Positions 42,057-52,019 of a DNA stretch of 64,000 nt are shown in pieces. Made by a program: the position numbers and the translations under genes. Under the pieces are notes generated by a model, which saw only the letters and a list, made by a program, of their open reading frames with translations, searched no databases and was not told the origin of the DNA. Positions within the stretch are counted from its first letter, which is position 1. Every line of letters starts with the position of its first letter. The stretch is from positions 1 to 64,000 of the forward strand of contig NW_015961962.1 of assembly GCF_000497045.1 (NCBI RefSeq), given 5' to 3'. The DNA is from Kalmanozyma brasiliensis GHG001. Its lineage: Eukaryota; Basidiomycota; Ustilaginomycetes; Ustilaginales.

Positions 42057-42089
42057 TTGCCCTTGCCCTTGCCCTTGCCCTTGCCCTTG
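42057..42089 (+). repeat. (TTGCCC)5 hexanucleotide repeat
   Basis: Five perfect TTGCCC units followed by a partial unit, ~490 nt upstream of the Zn2Cys6-PAS start. It is not the canonical telomere repeat and is internal, so no telomeric role is inferred. Confidence 0.85.
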
Positions 42090-42575
42090 TTCGTCACCCA
42101 AGCAAGCTTGTCCCTGTCCGCCATCACCATCCTCATCACCGTCATCATCCCATGCGCACATCCTTGCTTCAATCCGTTGCTCGCTCGCCTGCAAATTCGA
42201 CCTGACTTGCTATCGCCGACCTCCTCTTCAGTGCCGAACCGAGCCGCACTACATCACATTTGCGCCGGCTGAGCCCCGTATCATCACGTCAGCAGCCTCA
42301 TCTTGGCGGCCAATCCGTGGCGAACTCATTTCGGACGCCCCGAAAGCGATCTTCCAGCGGTGATTCATCAAGATTCGTTAGAGCACAGCCCAGCATATCC
42401 TGCGTATTCGAGGCAATCTTCTGATCGCATAGCCGCGCAGCAGCATTCACGTAGCAAAGCCGCGCCATATCCGATCTTACGACACGATTGCTAGACACTG
42501 CGTGACAGTGGACAGACGTGGTGCATTCCCACGCCCGCCATCTCCTCTCTGCTTCGCTCCTTCGACACCGCCGCA

Positions 42576-44852
42576 ATGACGGAGTCTGACCAACGTGGCG
42601 GTTCCGGCCAAGCCAAGCTACCCTCGCTGGGCTCATCCCTCTCTCGCCCATTCGACTCGTCCAGCTTGCGACGCCAGCCGCTCTCGCCGCCTCTTCTCCC
42701 CTCTTCCTCATCCGGGCCTCTGCCGCCACCACCACCCACTCGGCTCCACTCGTATCATCACCCTATCGCAGCATCTTACACCTCGAGCAGCAGCTACAAC
42801 GAGCGCAACCGCCAGGCAGCACCATCACTCTGGAAGGAGCCTCGTCCACCTCCCCTCGAGCATCGAGTCTCGGAAGGCGCCGGCGCTTCTTCCTCCTTTT
42901 CCCGGCTTCTCCCGCCTCTCACAAGCTCCAACTCGAACAGCAACGCCTTCCAACTGCCTTCCTTGTCGGCAAGCCTGCCGTCCTCGACATCTTGGCATGG
43001 TCGCGAACTGGCCTACCAGCCCGGCCAGCATACCCAAGCAGCTCATATCGCTTCCTCGCATGCATCGAGAGACGCATACTCTAACGAGCAGAGATCCGTC
43101 GGCCAGGATCCAAAGCTGCTGTCGCTGTCTGGCCAGCTCCGCGACTTGAACAGGCCCCTTCTCGTAGACTCGTCGCCCTCTGGTCTCACCTCTCCCGGCG
43201 CCGATGAACGCAGCCAGGCCAGTCGCAAGCAAGCAAAGGCGCATGTGCCTTCTGCCTGTCTCAACTGCAAACGTGCACATCTGGCCTGCGACGTGGGCAG
43301 ACCGTGCCGACGCTGCATCAACCTGGGCAAGAGCGACACCTGCATCGATGTGCAACACAAAAAGCGCGGTCGACCTCGCTTGAAGGACCGACCTTCCTCG
43401 CAGGCAGGTGTGCCCACCTTGCAGACGCTCGAAGGCAAAAGCGACAACTCTGGCTCGCCCGCCTCCGGTCCCTATACGCGCCAGTCTCCTGGCTCTGAGC
43501 AGGGCTACTTCCGATCGCCCACGCGCACCAACGACATGGTCTCCCCGCCGCTGCTTTCCTCGAGCGCCGTCATGCAGGTCTCTGGTAGGACACACGGACC
43601 GGGAGCGCATCCTCGCAGCGCTTCCAATTCGGTCTCGGCTTCGAGCTATCCCTACTCGCGACCCGACCATCTGCGTCATCCGATGGAGGTCTCGAGCAGC
43701 CATGGAGCCGGTCACCCGATCGCACCTTGGTCGTATCAATCACAGCATCCAACCCACGTGCCCGACCGTACGCATCCGATGACCGGACGACATCATTCGC
43801 ATTCGCTGTCGTACGAGCAGCCGCAGCATCCACATCACCATCAGCCGCAGCAGCCGCAGCAGCACGGTCTGTACGCTCACCCTGCATCGCATCCTTCATC
43901 TAACGTGCAAACGGCCGATGCAGCGGCGGAGACCTCTGATGGCATCGTGTCTGCCGTGGTCACGATGATCTGCTCCACCAATCTGCAGTGCGCTCGCAGC
44001 TCGGAAGAGTGCATCGCGCTGCTCGGGTACAAGCCGAGCGAACTCAACGAGCGATCCTTGTTCGAGCTGGTCCATCCCTCCGAGACGAGTCGATTGCAAG
44101 AGATTTGGACATCGCTCATCGACCCGGTGGGCGTGATTCCTCAATCGGTACCGGCTGCTGCGGACGTGGTGATGAGCACGCCGGCCGCTCGTCTGATGGC
44201 ACCCGCTGCCGGTACGATCTTTGTGCAGGAGAACATGCGTCTGAGGCAGCGCAACGGCATGTACGACTTCTACAGCGTCCGACTTCATCTGGGCGGTGGC
44301 TTTGGCGTGGATCTGTATCGCAGAGAGACGCTCGACCGAGCTTATATTGTGGCCAGCCTGCTCAAGCTGGGTAACGACGCTGTGCATCCGGATCCGTCGA
44401 TTTTGCGTGCTCCGTACTCGCACGACTCTTCTCCATCGCAAGGCTTCCGCACCCCGGCGGGACCACAAGCACACGGACGCGCCATGCAATCTGCTGGACA
44501 GCATCAGCGTCATCCTTCTGACTCGCTTCATCAGCGTCCCTCGCACCTCGAAAGCAACACTCGCAGAGACGACGAGCCACCGCAGTCTACGTCAGTCCCC
44601 AATGGGCTGTCACGTCAAGACTCTTCACGAGGCGTCAAGCGCAGCAGCGCCGAGATGGACCTAGACGAGCCAGCGGCGTCATCGCATCCGGCATCGTCTC
44701 GAACTGCGTCGCATACCAACGGAGCAGCTGCAAATGCATCGACATCCTACCCCGCCTCCAAGACCGCTGCCTGCTCGCCGCCTCCTGTCGTTCGCTCGCT
44801 GCTCACGGACCGAACGCGTGGCAACACCGGCCGTGACGGCATTCTCTGCTGA
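42576..44852 (+). CDS. Zn(II)2Cys6 transcription factor with PAS domain
   Basis: A 758-aa protein starting at the ATG at 42576. The zinc cluster lies at ~227-256 with spacing C-x2-C-x6-C-x5-C-x2-C-x8-C (CLNCKRAHLACDVGRPCRRC onward), followed by a basic, AT-hook-like linker HKKRGRPRLKDRPS. A PAS fold sits at ~455-600: VTMICSTNLQCARSSEECIA, then LLGYKPSELNERSLFELVHP and FGVDLYRRETLDRAYIVASL. The flanks are Ser/Pro/His/Gln-rich and disordered. This combination resembles the Rds2/Ert1/AcuK-type regulators of gluconeogenesis in ascomycetes, but the HKKRGRPR linker is distinctive, so the target pathway is not assigned. A 4.5-kb upstream region suggests complex control. Confidence 0.88.
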   Translation: MTESDQRGGSGQAKLPSLGSSLSRPFDSSSLRRQPLSPPLLPSSSSGPLPPPPPTRLHSYHHPIAASYTSSSSYNERNRQAAPSLWKEPRPPPLEHRVSEGAGASSSFSRLLPPLTSSNSNSNAFQLPSLSASLPSSTSWHGRELAYQPGQHTQAAHIASSHASRDAYSNEQRSVGQDPKLLSLSGQLRDLNRPLLVDSSPSGLTSPGADERSQASRKQAKAHVPSACLNCKRAHLACDVGRPCRRCINLGKSDTCIDVQHKKRGRPRLKDRPSSQAGVPTLQTLEGKSDNSGSPASGPYTRQSPGSEQGYFRSPTRTNDMVSPPLLSSSAVMQVSGRTHGPGAHPRSASNSVSASSYPYSRPDHLRHPMEVSSSHGAGHPIAPWSYQSQHPTHVPDRTHPMTGRHHSHSLSYEQPQHPHHHQPQQPQQHGLYAHPASHPSSNVQTADAAAETSDGIVSAVVTMICSTNLQCARSSEECIALLGYKPSELNERSLFELVHPSETSRLQEIWTSLIDPVGVIPQSVPAAADVVMSTPAARLMAPAAGTIFVQENMRLRQRNGMYDFYSVRLHLGGGFGVDLYRRETLDRAYIVASLLKLGNDAVHPDPSILRAPYSHDSSPSQGFRTPAGPQAHGRAMQSAGQHQRHPSDSLHQRPSHLESNTRRDDEPPQSTSVPNGLSRQDSSRGVKRSSAEMDLDEPAASSHPASSRTASHTNGAAANASTSYPASKTAACSPPPVVRSLLTDRTRGNTGRDGILC

Positions 44853-45520
44853 GGGCTCGGATCCCAGATCGACTCTCTTGTATTTCTAGCAATGTTATCG
44901 CATACGCATCATCATCAAGGTCGAGTCAGTCTGTGCCGGGTCTCGCATGAATCTCCGAGTCAGTTGATACAGGGTGACGTCGACTTTGTCGCCATCGTTG
45001 ATGCTCAAGGGCAATGTCAGCGTAAGAGTGTTAGAACGTAAGAGGAGACCCGTAGGCGAGCAGTGCAAAAAAGACGTGACCGAAGAGAAGAAGTCGAAGG
45101 TCGAAATTTGGTCGAAGCCCACCAACCCACCTTTCGGCACCTCCACGCTCTCGATATCCTCGGCGCTTCCGTGGTTTCATTTGCTCCATCACATCCTCCT
45201 CATCCTCTACCGTTTGTCAACATTGCCACCGATAAGACTCGACCTCTCCGGCATGTCAGAGTCTCACTCAGCCCAGCAGCATTGAACAACCTCTGAGTCC
45301 ATCACAATCTTGACAGTCTTCAAAAAGGCGCAGCAGCAGTCGAAACAAGGTTGACCACCGATCTGCGCCCAAATCGACCAACAGCATTCGACCTTGTCCT
45401 CCACCACCAACTTCGACAGGCTCGGTGGCTCTCGATCCATCTGATAGCTTGAAGCCGCATACATTCATTCGCTTCACTCCTCACTTAACCCCACGCCCGG
45501 CCACGGAAGCGACTTTCGCG
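44853..45520. other. Intergenic region, tandem plus-strand genes
   Basis: A 668-nt spacer. The AT-hook gene's frame is open back to 45425 from a GTG, but the first ATG is at 45521. No other feature recognised. Confidence 0.4.
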
Positions 45521-48500
45521 ATGGACTCTCTCAGCCAGCACTCGGCACACGCCACTCCTCGCGCGACATTGGATGCGTCGGCAAAGGCAAGAAAACGTCG
45601 AGCTCGCGGCCGACCATCGACTGCGAGCATCGTCGCCAGCTTTGACGATGAATTGCCTCCATCAACTCCTCTCAACAAAGCTGGTTTTCGCCCACACGCC
45701 GGGGCCTTCTCGCCCTTCAGTCACCGGTCCTCTCAAGATTCACCCCGACCGACACATCTTTCCTCACCCTCTGTCATCCTCTTCAGCGGTCCTGCTGATC
45801 GTGGCTTTGAGCGTGTACACGATGACAGCTTCCCACAAGATCTACGAAGCCTCCAGAGCATGGCTCGATCCAAGTTCAGATTCGCGCCCACGCAGCCCAT
45901 CGAGATGAGCTACATCAACCCCGACGGTATCGTGTGCGAACTCGACGACGAGCACGATTTGAGGGCCCTTGCAGTGCATGCCCACCTCGCGCCAAAGCTC
46001 CACGTCCATGTCACCTCTGCTGCATCGGATCTACCAACAGCATTCGCCAACGGCAAGGCTGCCCTCGCCTCGTCAGCAGTCGCACCGCAGATCCTCTCCG
46101 ACGGAGCCACAGCAGCCAATGAACCGCAAAGTGCGCCCGTCGCAGCCTCCAAGGTGGCCACGCAGCCAATCACTGCCATCATGCCTCCTCCTCAAGTACC
46201 AGTCCCTGCGCAAGCGAATGGTCACTCCAACGACGCGGCGTCACCTCCCAAACCGCAAAAGAAGGGCCGAGCGAAAGCCGGCTCAACTCAGCTCACATCC
46301 ACTCAAGTTGAGGGGACCCAAGCATACACTAATGGCTACGACCATCAGTTCGAGGCCTCGCAGGTGAATGGCAGCTCTGCGCCGCAGCCTTTGACGCCCG
46401 TCGCCAAGAAGACGTCCAGCAAGCGCAAACGCACCAACGATTCACCGCCATCTTCCGCATCTGCTGCTCGACCTTCGGAGTCCACGGCCGCCCCGACCAG
46501 TCCTTCGACGCCGTCTGCACCTGTTCACAAGAAGCCGAGAGGGCGCCCGAAGACATCGCTGGCTTCCACTACGGCTGCCGGAACTGACAATGTCCCAGAC
46601 ACCGCGAGCGTTTCAACAGACCCCGCGTCTTCTACCTCGGAAGTGTCCGCTCCAGCTCAGAATGCTGATATGACAGTCTCCGCTTCGCAACCTGCCGAGA
46701 CCGTAGCCGTGCCGCAGAAAGAGGCTGCCATCGAGACCCGGAAACCCGGCCGTCCTAGGAAGAGTTCAGCAACTACGACCGTTCAGCCCACCGAGAATGG
46801 AACGGTGCGCAACGACGTCAGTGCCGACACACCGAAGCGAGGGCGTGCAAAGAAGCTCGCACCGATCGAGGAAGCTGCCTCTGTTCAACAAGCCCCTCTC
46901 GAGACACCGAAGCGTGGTCGACCGAAGAAGGCTGCCACTCTGGCCGCGGATCAGAGCGCCACACCCGCTTCTGCAGCACAGCAAACCCCCACGCAGACTC
47001 AAGAGTCGTCCAACGGTAGCGTGACCGCAGCAGCGAGTACAGAAATCGAGTCAGCTGTGCCTGCAGTGAACGCACAGCCGGTTGAGGTGCCTGCAGCTTC
47101 ACAGCCAGAAGAGTCGTCTCTCGAGCAAACACCTGCAGCGAAAGCCGCAGCCAACCCCAAGCCGCATGGAAGAGCTTCCAAGAAGGCGATCGCAGAAACA
47201 GAGTCGATGGCAGTAGCGCCTGCGGCTGCCTCCGAAGAGGCCAGCGCCCCGTCGACGACGGCAGCATCCCAGCAGACACCCTCCGACACTTCTCAGACAA
47301 ACCCCGACCTGCCGGTCAAGAAAAAGCGTGGTCGTCCCTCCAAGGCTGACTTGGCGGCCAGGGCGGCGTTGCTAGCCTCTGCTGAAGGTGCCAGTGCGGT
47401 GGATGCCGCCGAGACGCCAGCATCGGGCGCCAATTCTCAGGCGCAGCCGGTATCGACAGAGAAGCTCGCAGAAAGCCCGGAAGCTGCTGCTGCGGTGGTC
47501 GCGACACCCAAGAAGGTCGGCCGCCAGCCAAAGACTGCGAAAGCAGCAAGGGCGGCGGCAGCTGACGTTGAGCCCGTCACCGAGATCGGTGCAGCGGTGA
47601 CAGCACCAATTGCAGACACCGTAACATCACCGGTCGCGGAGCAACCAGGCTCAGTAGAGGCATCAGCGCAACAAATGACGGCAAACGATGACGAGCACAG
47701 CACGAACGCTGCACAGCCCGACGAGAACGCAGCTGGCACAATTGACGCTGCTCCTGCTGCTGCGCCTGCACCTGCAGAGGTCGCACCGAGCAGTTCCGCT
47801 CCGTCTCAAGTTGACGCGACTTCCCTAGAATCGACTGTGGCCGCGACTCCAGCAACTTCAAAGCGCGCTACCGCTGCAACAAAGCCTCGAGGCTCAAAAG
47901 CAAACGGGACCGACGCTGCAGCTGCAGCCTCCGAATCTTCAGAGGCGTGCGTTGTCTGTGGCGCTACTCCCTCCCACGGTCGTAAAGACTGTCCGATCTG
48001 GAAAGGCGGCTCAGAAGCGATTCTCGAGCTGCTCGCCATGCTTCGCAAGAAGAGCTACAAGAACAAAAAGGACAAGGAGACCGTCCGGATGCTTCAGGAT
48101 TGGCTTTCGTTGCAGTTCAACGCGCCTGCTCTCGATTTCACCATCAGTCAAGACTCAATCCAGCCCTCGCAGGACATCTCACTCCCACCGGCTGCTGGTC
48201 AGCCTGTAAAAGACGCTGCCGCGGCCGTTAACGAGAGTGCGGACCCCATTGTATTCACGCAAGAGTCGGCCGTCGAAAGCGCACCGGCGTCCAGTCCGAC
48301 AACCGGCAAGAAGGCTTCGAGCGCGAAAGCCAGCGTCGCCAAGAAAAGTATCCTTGCGCGTGCGACGCCAGAGCCCGAATTGCCACCCCCTTCTGGCGTT
48401 GCGGCCCCAGCAGAGCCGCCATCAGCATCAACAGCCAAGCCCACCGCAAAAGCACCGCGAGCTCAAAGCAAAAAGGCAGCAGCAACAGCGCAGGCCAAAG

Positions 48501-49675
48501 CGGCCAAGAAGGCGGTTGCTTCAACGATGTCAGAGCCCAACATCGCCCTGACGCCCTCCTCACCACTGCAACCAAGCCAAACGCAATTTTCGCAGCCGCC
48601 CGGCACCGGACTCAGAGCGCCATCCGAGTCATCCGAAGCGGAGCTGGCCACGAGCCCCCTCTTGTCGGCTGTGCCGCGAGCAAGTGATGACATGGACGTC
48701 GACGAGCTTCCATCCAACACACCGTCTCGGCCGAGCACAGCGGCGCAGCAACTGGAGGAAAGGAAACGCCGGATGAAGCTCGCCGATGCTGCAAGCACTT
48801 CGAGTCCCAGATCGAGATCTGCTTCGATCACCAGTTCCGACACCTCGCACGGTGGGCAGAGCAGCGATGACGAGTCGGATGCGGACAGTGATGCCGGGGG
48901 AACCGCTGCGAAGGTCGGTCGCAAAGGCACAGGCAAGCAAGCCAAGCCCGCTTCAAGCAAGCCACCTCGCTCGCCGGTGGCCAAGAAGGCGCGCACTGCC
49001 GCTGCCGCTCGCAAGGATGCCTCCTCGGGGACCGACACGAGCTCCTCTGATTCCGAGACGGAATCCGAGCCCGACACGTCGAAGAAGAGCACTTCGCGCG
49101 CAAAACCCAGCGGCGACAATGCCAACGTCAAGACGCCCGCGAGCAAGACGACCAAGCGTCTACCGCCACCGGACAATCCGTTCCTGCGAGGACTCACGCC
49201 GGTCTCGTCCCGACAGAACGGTGCGGGCAGCAACAAGTCGACGCCGTTTACGCGTTTGTCGGAGCTCAAACCGGCGAGTCTGCGCCAGAACCTCTCGCAA
49301 CCGGGATCGCCGTTGAGCACGGGTGGATCGACGCCGTTGAGCGCTTCGGGTCAGACGCCGTTCTTCGCCAGCCAGCCGGTGATGAACGGCGACGGGAATG
49401 GGAGCACGGATAGCAGTGCTGCTGCAGGAGCATTCACGACGGCAGCTGCGACCCCCGAGCCAGCCCAGGCGGAGACCGCGTCGGAGGACGACGATGAGAG
49501 CGATTCTTCGTCCTCTTCTTCGTCGGAGGATGAGGCGCCCAAGAGAGGAAAGGCGTCAGCGAAGGCGTCAACAGGAGCCAAGCGTGCAGGCAAGGGCGTA
49601 GGAGCCAAGACGGCCACACCCGCGGCAGCCAAGAAGCGCAAGAGCGTCTTCGACGTGTTTGGCAAGAGCGGATGA
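45521..49675 (+). CDS. PB1-domain protein with multiple AT-hooks and a CCHC-like knuckle
   Basis: A 1384-aa protein starting at the ATG at 45521 (MDSLSQHSAHATPR). Residues ~80-170 look like a PB1 domain: FERVHDDSFPQDLRSLQSM and the OPCA-type IEMSYINPDGIVCELDDEHD, followed by LRALAVHA. A long Ala/Thr/Pro/Ser-rich region carries several AT-hook or hook-like motifs: KKPRGRPKTS, RKPGRPRKSS, PKRGRAKKLA, PKRGRPKKAA, KKKRGRPSKA, TKPRGSKANG. A zinc-knuckle-like motif (CVVCGATPSHGRKDCPIW, near residue 811) is followed by a helical block (ILELLAMLRKKSYKNKKDKE). The C-terminal third has acidic Ser tracts (SDSSSSSSSEDE) and ends in a basic tail (AAKKRKSVFDVFGKSG). DNA-minor-groove binding and a nuclear role are likely; no specific orthologue recognised. 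Confidence 0.75.
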   Translation: MDSLSQHSAHATPRATLDASAKARKRRARGRPSTASIVASFDDELPPSTPLNKAGFRPHAGAFSPFSHRSSQDSPRPTHLSSPSVILFSGPADRGFERVHDDSFPQDLRSLQSMARSKFRFAPTQPIEMSYINPDGIVCELDDEHDLRALAVHAHLAPKLHVHVTSAASDLPTAFANGKAALASSAVAPQILSDGATAANEPQSAPVAASKVATQPITAIMPPPQVPVPAQANGHSNDAASPPKPQKKGRAKAGSTQLTSTQVEGTQAYTNGYDHQFEASQVNGSSAPQPLTPVAKKTSSKRKRTNDSPPSSASAARPSESTAAPTSPSTPSAPVHKKPRGRPKTSLASTTAAGTDNVPDTASVSTDPASSTSEVSAPAQNADMTVSASQPAETVAVPQKEAAIETRKPGRPRKSSATTTVQPTENGTVRNDVSADTPKRGRAKKLAPIEEAASVQQAPLETPKRGRPKKAATLAADQSATPASAAQQTPTQTQESSNGSVTAAASTEIESAVPAVNAQPVEVPAASQPEESSLEQTPAAKAAANPKPHGRASKKAIAETESMAVAPAAASEEASAPSTTAASQQTPSDTSQTNPDLPVKKKRGRPSKADLAARAALLASAEGASAVDAAETPASGANSQAQPVSTEKLAESPEAAAAVVATPKKVGRQPKTAKAARAAAADVEPVTEIGAAVTAPIADTVTSPVAEQPGSVEASAQQMTANDDEHSTNAAQPDENAAGTIDAAPAAAPAPAEVAPSSSAPSQVDATSLESTVAATPATSKRATAATKPRGSKANGTDAAAAASESSEACVVCGATPSHGRKDCPIWKGGSEAILELLAMLRKKSYKNKKDKETVRMLQDWLSLQFNAPALDFTISQDSIQPSQDISLPPAAGQPVKDAAAAVNESADPIVFTQESAVESAPASSPTTGKKASSAKASVAKKSILARATPEPELPPPSGVAAPAEPPSASTAKPTAKAPRAQSKKAAATAQAKAAKKAVASTMSEPNIALTPSSPLQPSQTQFSQPPGTGLRAPSESSEAELATSPLLSAVPRASDDMDVDELPSNTPSRPSTAAQQLEERKRRMKLADAASTSSPRSRSASITSSDTSHGGQSSDDESDADSDAGGTAAKVGRKGTGKQAKPASSKPPRSPVAKKARTAAAARKDASSGTDTSSSDSETESEPDTSKKSTSRAKPSGDNANVKTPASKTTKRLPPPDNPFLRGLTPVSSRQNGAGSNKSTPFTRLSELKPASLRQNLSQPGSPLSTGGSTPLSASGQTPFFASQPVMNGDGNGSTDSSAAAGAFTTAAATPEPAQAETASEDDDESDSSSSSSSEDEAPKRGKASAKASTGAKRAGKGVGAKTATPAAAKKRKSVFDVFGKSG

Positions 49676-49780
49676 AGACCATCGTCGTTCTTCTTTATCA
49701 CATTGTGTATGGGCAATGTATGCTTTTATGTGCTTCTTTTCGTTTGATGTGATGCAGATATGAGATTGAAATTGCTCAGT

Positions 49781-50432
49781 CTAGTAGTATAGTCTTTGCA
49801 ATTTGGGCTGTTCTCCGTTGGGGAGGAGCTGCTTGGCGGGGATGGGGATGGAGCGGGAGGTGAACTCATCGCCGTAGTGTAGGAGTCCCACTTTGGGCAT
49901 GATGTTGTATTTGAGCGTGAAGGTGGTGTTGGAGATGTCTCTGTGCTAATTCAAAAGCAAATGGAGTCAGTGATCTGTCGAGCGGGAGGCATGTAGTGTG
50001 CGTGTCTTGCGAGGGAACTCACTTGAAGGAACGACCGACTTCACGAAAGCCGTACTTGTTCTTGGCGCTGTTCAACGCGACATGGGCGTCCTGTTTGCTG
50101 CGCAGGATTCGGTCCCAGATGACGACCTCGTTCCTGGTGTGTCGCTTGCTATCGTAGGTCGCAGCGAGGCTGACAAAGACCTGCTTGGTGTTCCAATCGA
50201 ACAAGGGCGCAAAGTCGGCATCGATGTCGAATTCGACCTCGACAAAGTCCTGGATGTTGCGGTCCATGTGCCAGGCGGCTTTGGCGCGCACCACCTGGAG
50301 TTGGTTGATGACGACCTGGCCGGTGGGCTTGTGCGTGCCAAGGCGGGAGAAGTCGATGAGCACCACGAGGATGAGGACGATGGTCGTCGCCAACGCCGAA
50401 ACGGCGTTGAGACGCGAAAGCGTGCTGTGCAT
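49781..50432 (-). CDS. SPC3: Signal peptidase complex subunit 3, one intron
   Basis: Exons 50432-50023 and 49940-49781 (570 nt, 189 aa) with an 82-nt intron (GTGAGT...TTAGCACAG). The unspliced frame stops at 50019 and misses the last 52 residues. The N-terminus is a membrane anchor (NAVSALATTIVLILVVLIDF at ~9-28) followed by the lumenal domain: RNIQDFVEVEFDIDADFAPL, FDWNTKQVFVSLAATYDS, NEVVIWDRIL, and in exon 2 NTTFTLKYNIMPKVGLLHYG. This is Spc3/SPC22-23, an essential subunit of the ER signal peptidase. It is convergent with the AT-hook gene, stops 105 nt apart. Confidence 0.92.
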
Positions 50433-51955
50433 CGTCGCGACACCAGCGAGGGAGGCAAGGGTGTTGGTTGGGTGTTGGAAGGGATGAAAGCCACGTCGGC
50501 GGAGCTTTGGCCAGCAAAAGTGTTGGACCCTTGTCTTGCAGATCTGCCACATCGGGCAACTACGAATCTGCAGATTCGCTTTTGCACCAGACGGTAGGTC
50601 TAACATACTAGCAATTTACCGCACCCGTCGAGCCATGGTCCGAAGCTGCACCTCTCTCACTCTCGCTCGCCCTTTCGCATCGGCTCCCATCCGCGGCCTG
50701 AACCGCTACTTATCGCACGCATGCTTCGGCATCGAGTCACCCGAAAACAATGGCGCTGCTCAACGTGATCGTGGTCGCATATCACACGCAACCTCGGCTA
50801 AGCACCGAGCTTGCATGGAACGAGCACTTTAAAGTTTCAGACAACGCTTGGGTCGCTCGGCAGACCTCGAAGGTCTAGACAAAGGAGCAATCGACCAATC
50901 GGGCGCCGCGTCGTCAGGGCTCGGCAAGCTTGTGATGGTGTCGATCGAATCGACCATGGGGAGCTGCGGGTCTGACTAGCCGAGGTGGGATGATTGGGAA
51001 CGAATCTGTTTCGACTTGTCTGCGATCTTCCCATCCACAGTCTGACGCGAGTGTTGGGATGGAGCATAGCCATTTGGCTGCCATGTGCGTGCCGTGCGGG
51101 GGCATATATGATCAGCTGGGATCGAAATGTAAGACAGCATGAAAGATGCTCAGCTCTGGTAGCGAGGAAAGAGGAAGGAACGAGGGACGATTCGAAAACA
51201 AGTTGCATTCACGCCCGAAAGATGAGGTCATAGGTAGAGGCTCGCGGTGGAGTATTTTTATCTTCAGCCTCTTCGCCCTCGTCCTCGACGGTGACTTTGG
51301 CAGTGTCTTAGCCCTTCGAGTTTACCGGTGCACACACGTTTTTCCGTGGCCAGCGGAGGTCCAAGTACCACCGTGATAGACAGCTCGGGTTCAATTGACC
51401 GAGCTCGGCGCAGAGAGAGAGGGATGTGGTAATTGACGCTGACAAGCAAAAGCTGACGTCTTTGGGATGGTATGGTGTGGGTGCGCTTCGCTTTGGCTCG
51501 GCTGCGTGGATTCGGTGCGATTCATGCGCTGCTCCTCGTCTCCCTGTCCACACATCGTCCAAGGCTGGTTGGCTTGTTCATGTCATCCTGTTGGAGGGGG
51601 ACTGTCGACCCCTTCTCGCTGCAGCAGTCACCTGAGAATCTTGTCCTCATCGAGTCTATCGGCATCGTCCGGGCATCTACCCCTGTCTGCTGCTGTGAAC
51701 GACATAAGGCAGCTCATGCGATGGCGTGGGAAAGCGAGAGGAGGCGAGTTCTTTGGGCGTGTGATATGCACAATCCATCGCGAATATGCACGCTCGGCCA
51801 GTCTTCGGAGAGACGAGCCGATCTGTGTGAAGCAAATTTGCTTTTTGTACCGCCAAACAGGCGAAAGATGGTCCTTCTTCGTCGCAATTTAAAATTTGGT
51901 TTGTATCAGTCACCCTTTTTCTGGCGGTTTCGATCGGTGGGTCGGCTGGCTCCGA

Positions 51956-51957
<2 letters not shown>

Positions 51958-51987
<30 letters not shown>
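51958..51987 (+). repeat. (CTG)10 microsatellite
   Basis: Ten perfect CTG units upstream of the Med11-like gene, followed 17 nt later by an ATC repeat. Confidence 0.85.
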
Positions 51988-51989
<2 letters not shown>

Positions 51990-52004
51990 TTGAGACGCAG
52001 AAGC

Positions 52005-52019
52005 ATCATCATCATCATC
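52005..52019 (+). repeat. (ATC)5 microsatellite
   Basis: Five ATC units just downstream of the CTG run. Confidence 0.7.

Larger units (their letters stand above)
38047..42575. promoter_or_regulatory. 4.5-kb divergent intergenic region between CSL and Zn2Cys6-PAS genes
   Basis: No open frame here shows a domain; the longest (40956-41861, ATG start, 301 codons) is Pro/Arg/Ser/Leu-rich low complexity and looks noncoding. The plus strand is strongly pyrimidine-rich from ~41640 to 42575, with (CTG)9 at 41896-41922 and (TTGCCC)5 at 42057-42089, consistent with a long leader of the Zn2Cys6-PAS gene. A GCGA tetranucleotide run lies near 39139-39155. The length suggests extended regulation of both transcription factor genes or an unannotated noncoding RNA. 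Confidence 0.45.

Noticed and set aside
42057..42089. (TTGCCC)5 as a possible telomere-related repeat
   Set aside because: Differs from fungal TTAGGG-type repeats and sits in the interior between genes; treated as a simple repeat.
51472..51993. Leucine-rich 173-codon frame that could look like a membrane protein
   Set aside because: The leucine run is only the translation of the (CTG)10 microsatellite, and upstream sequence has no coding character.
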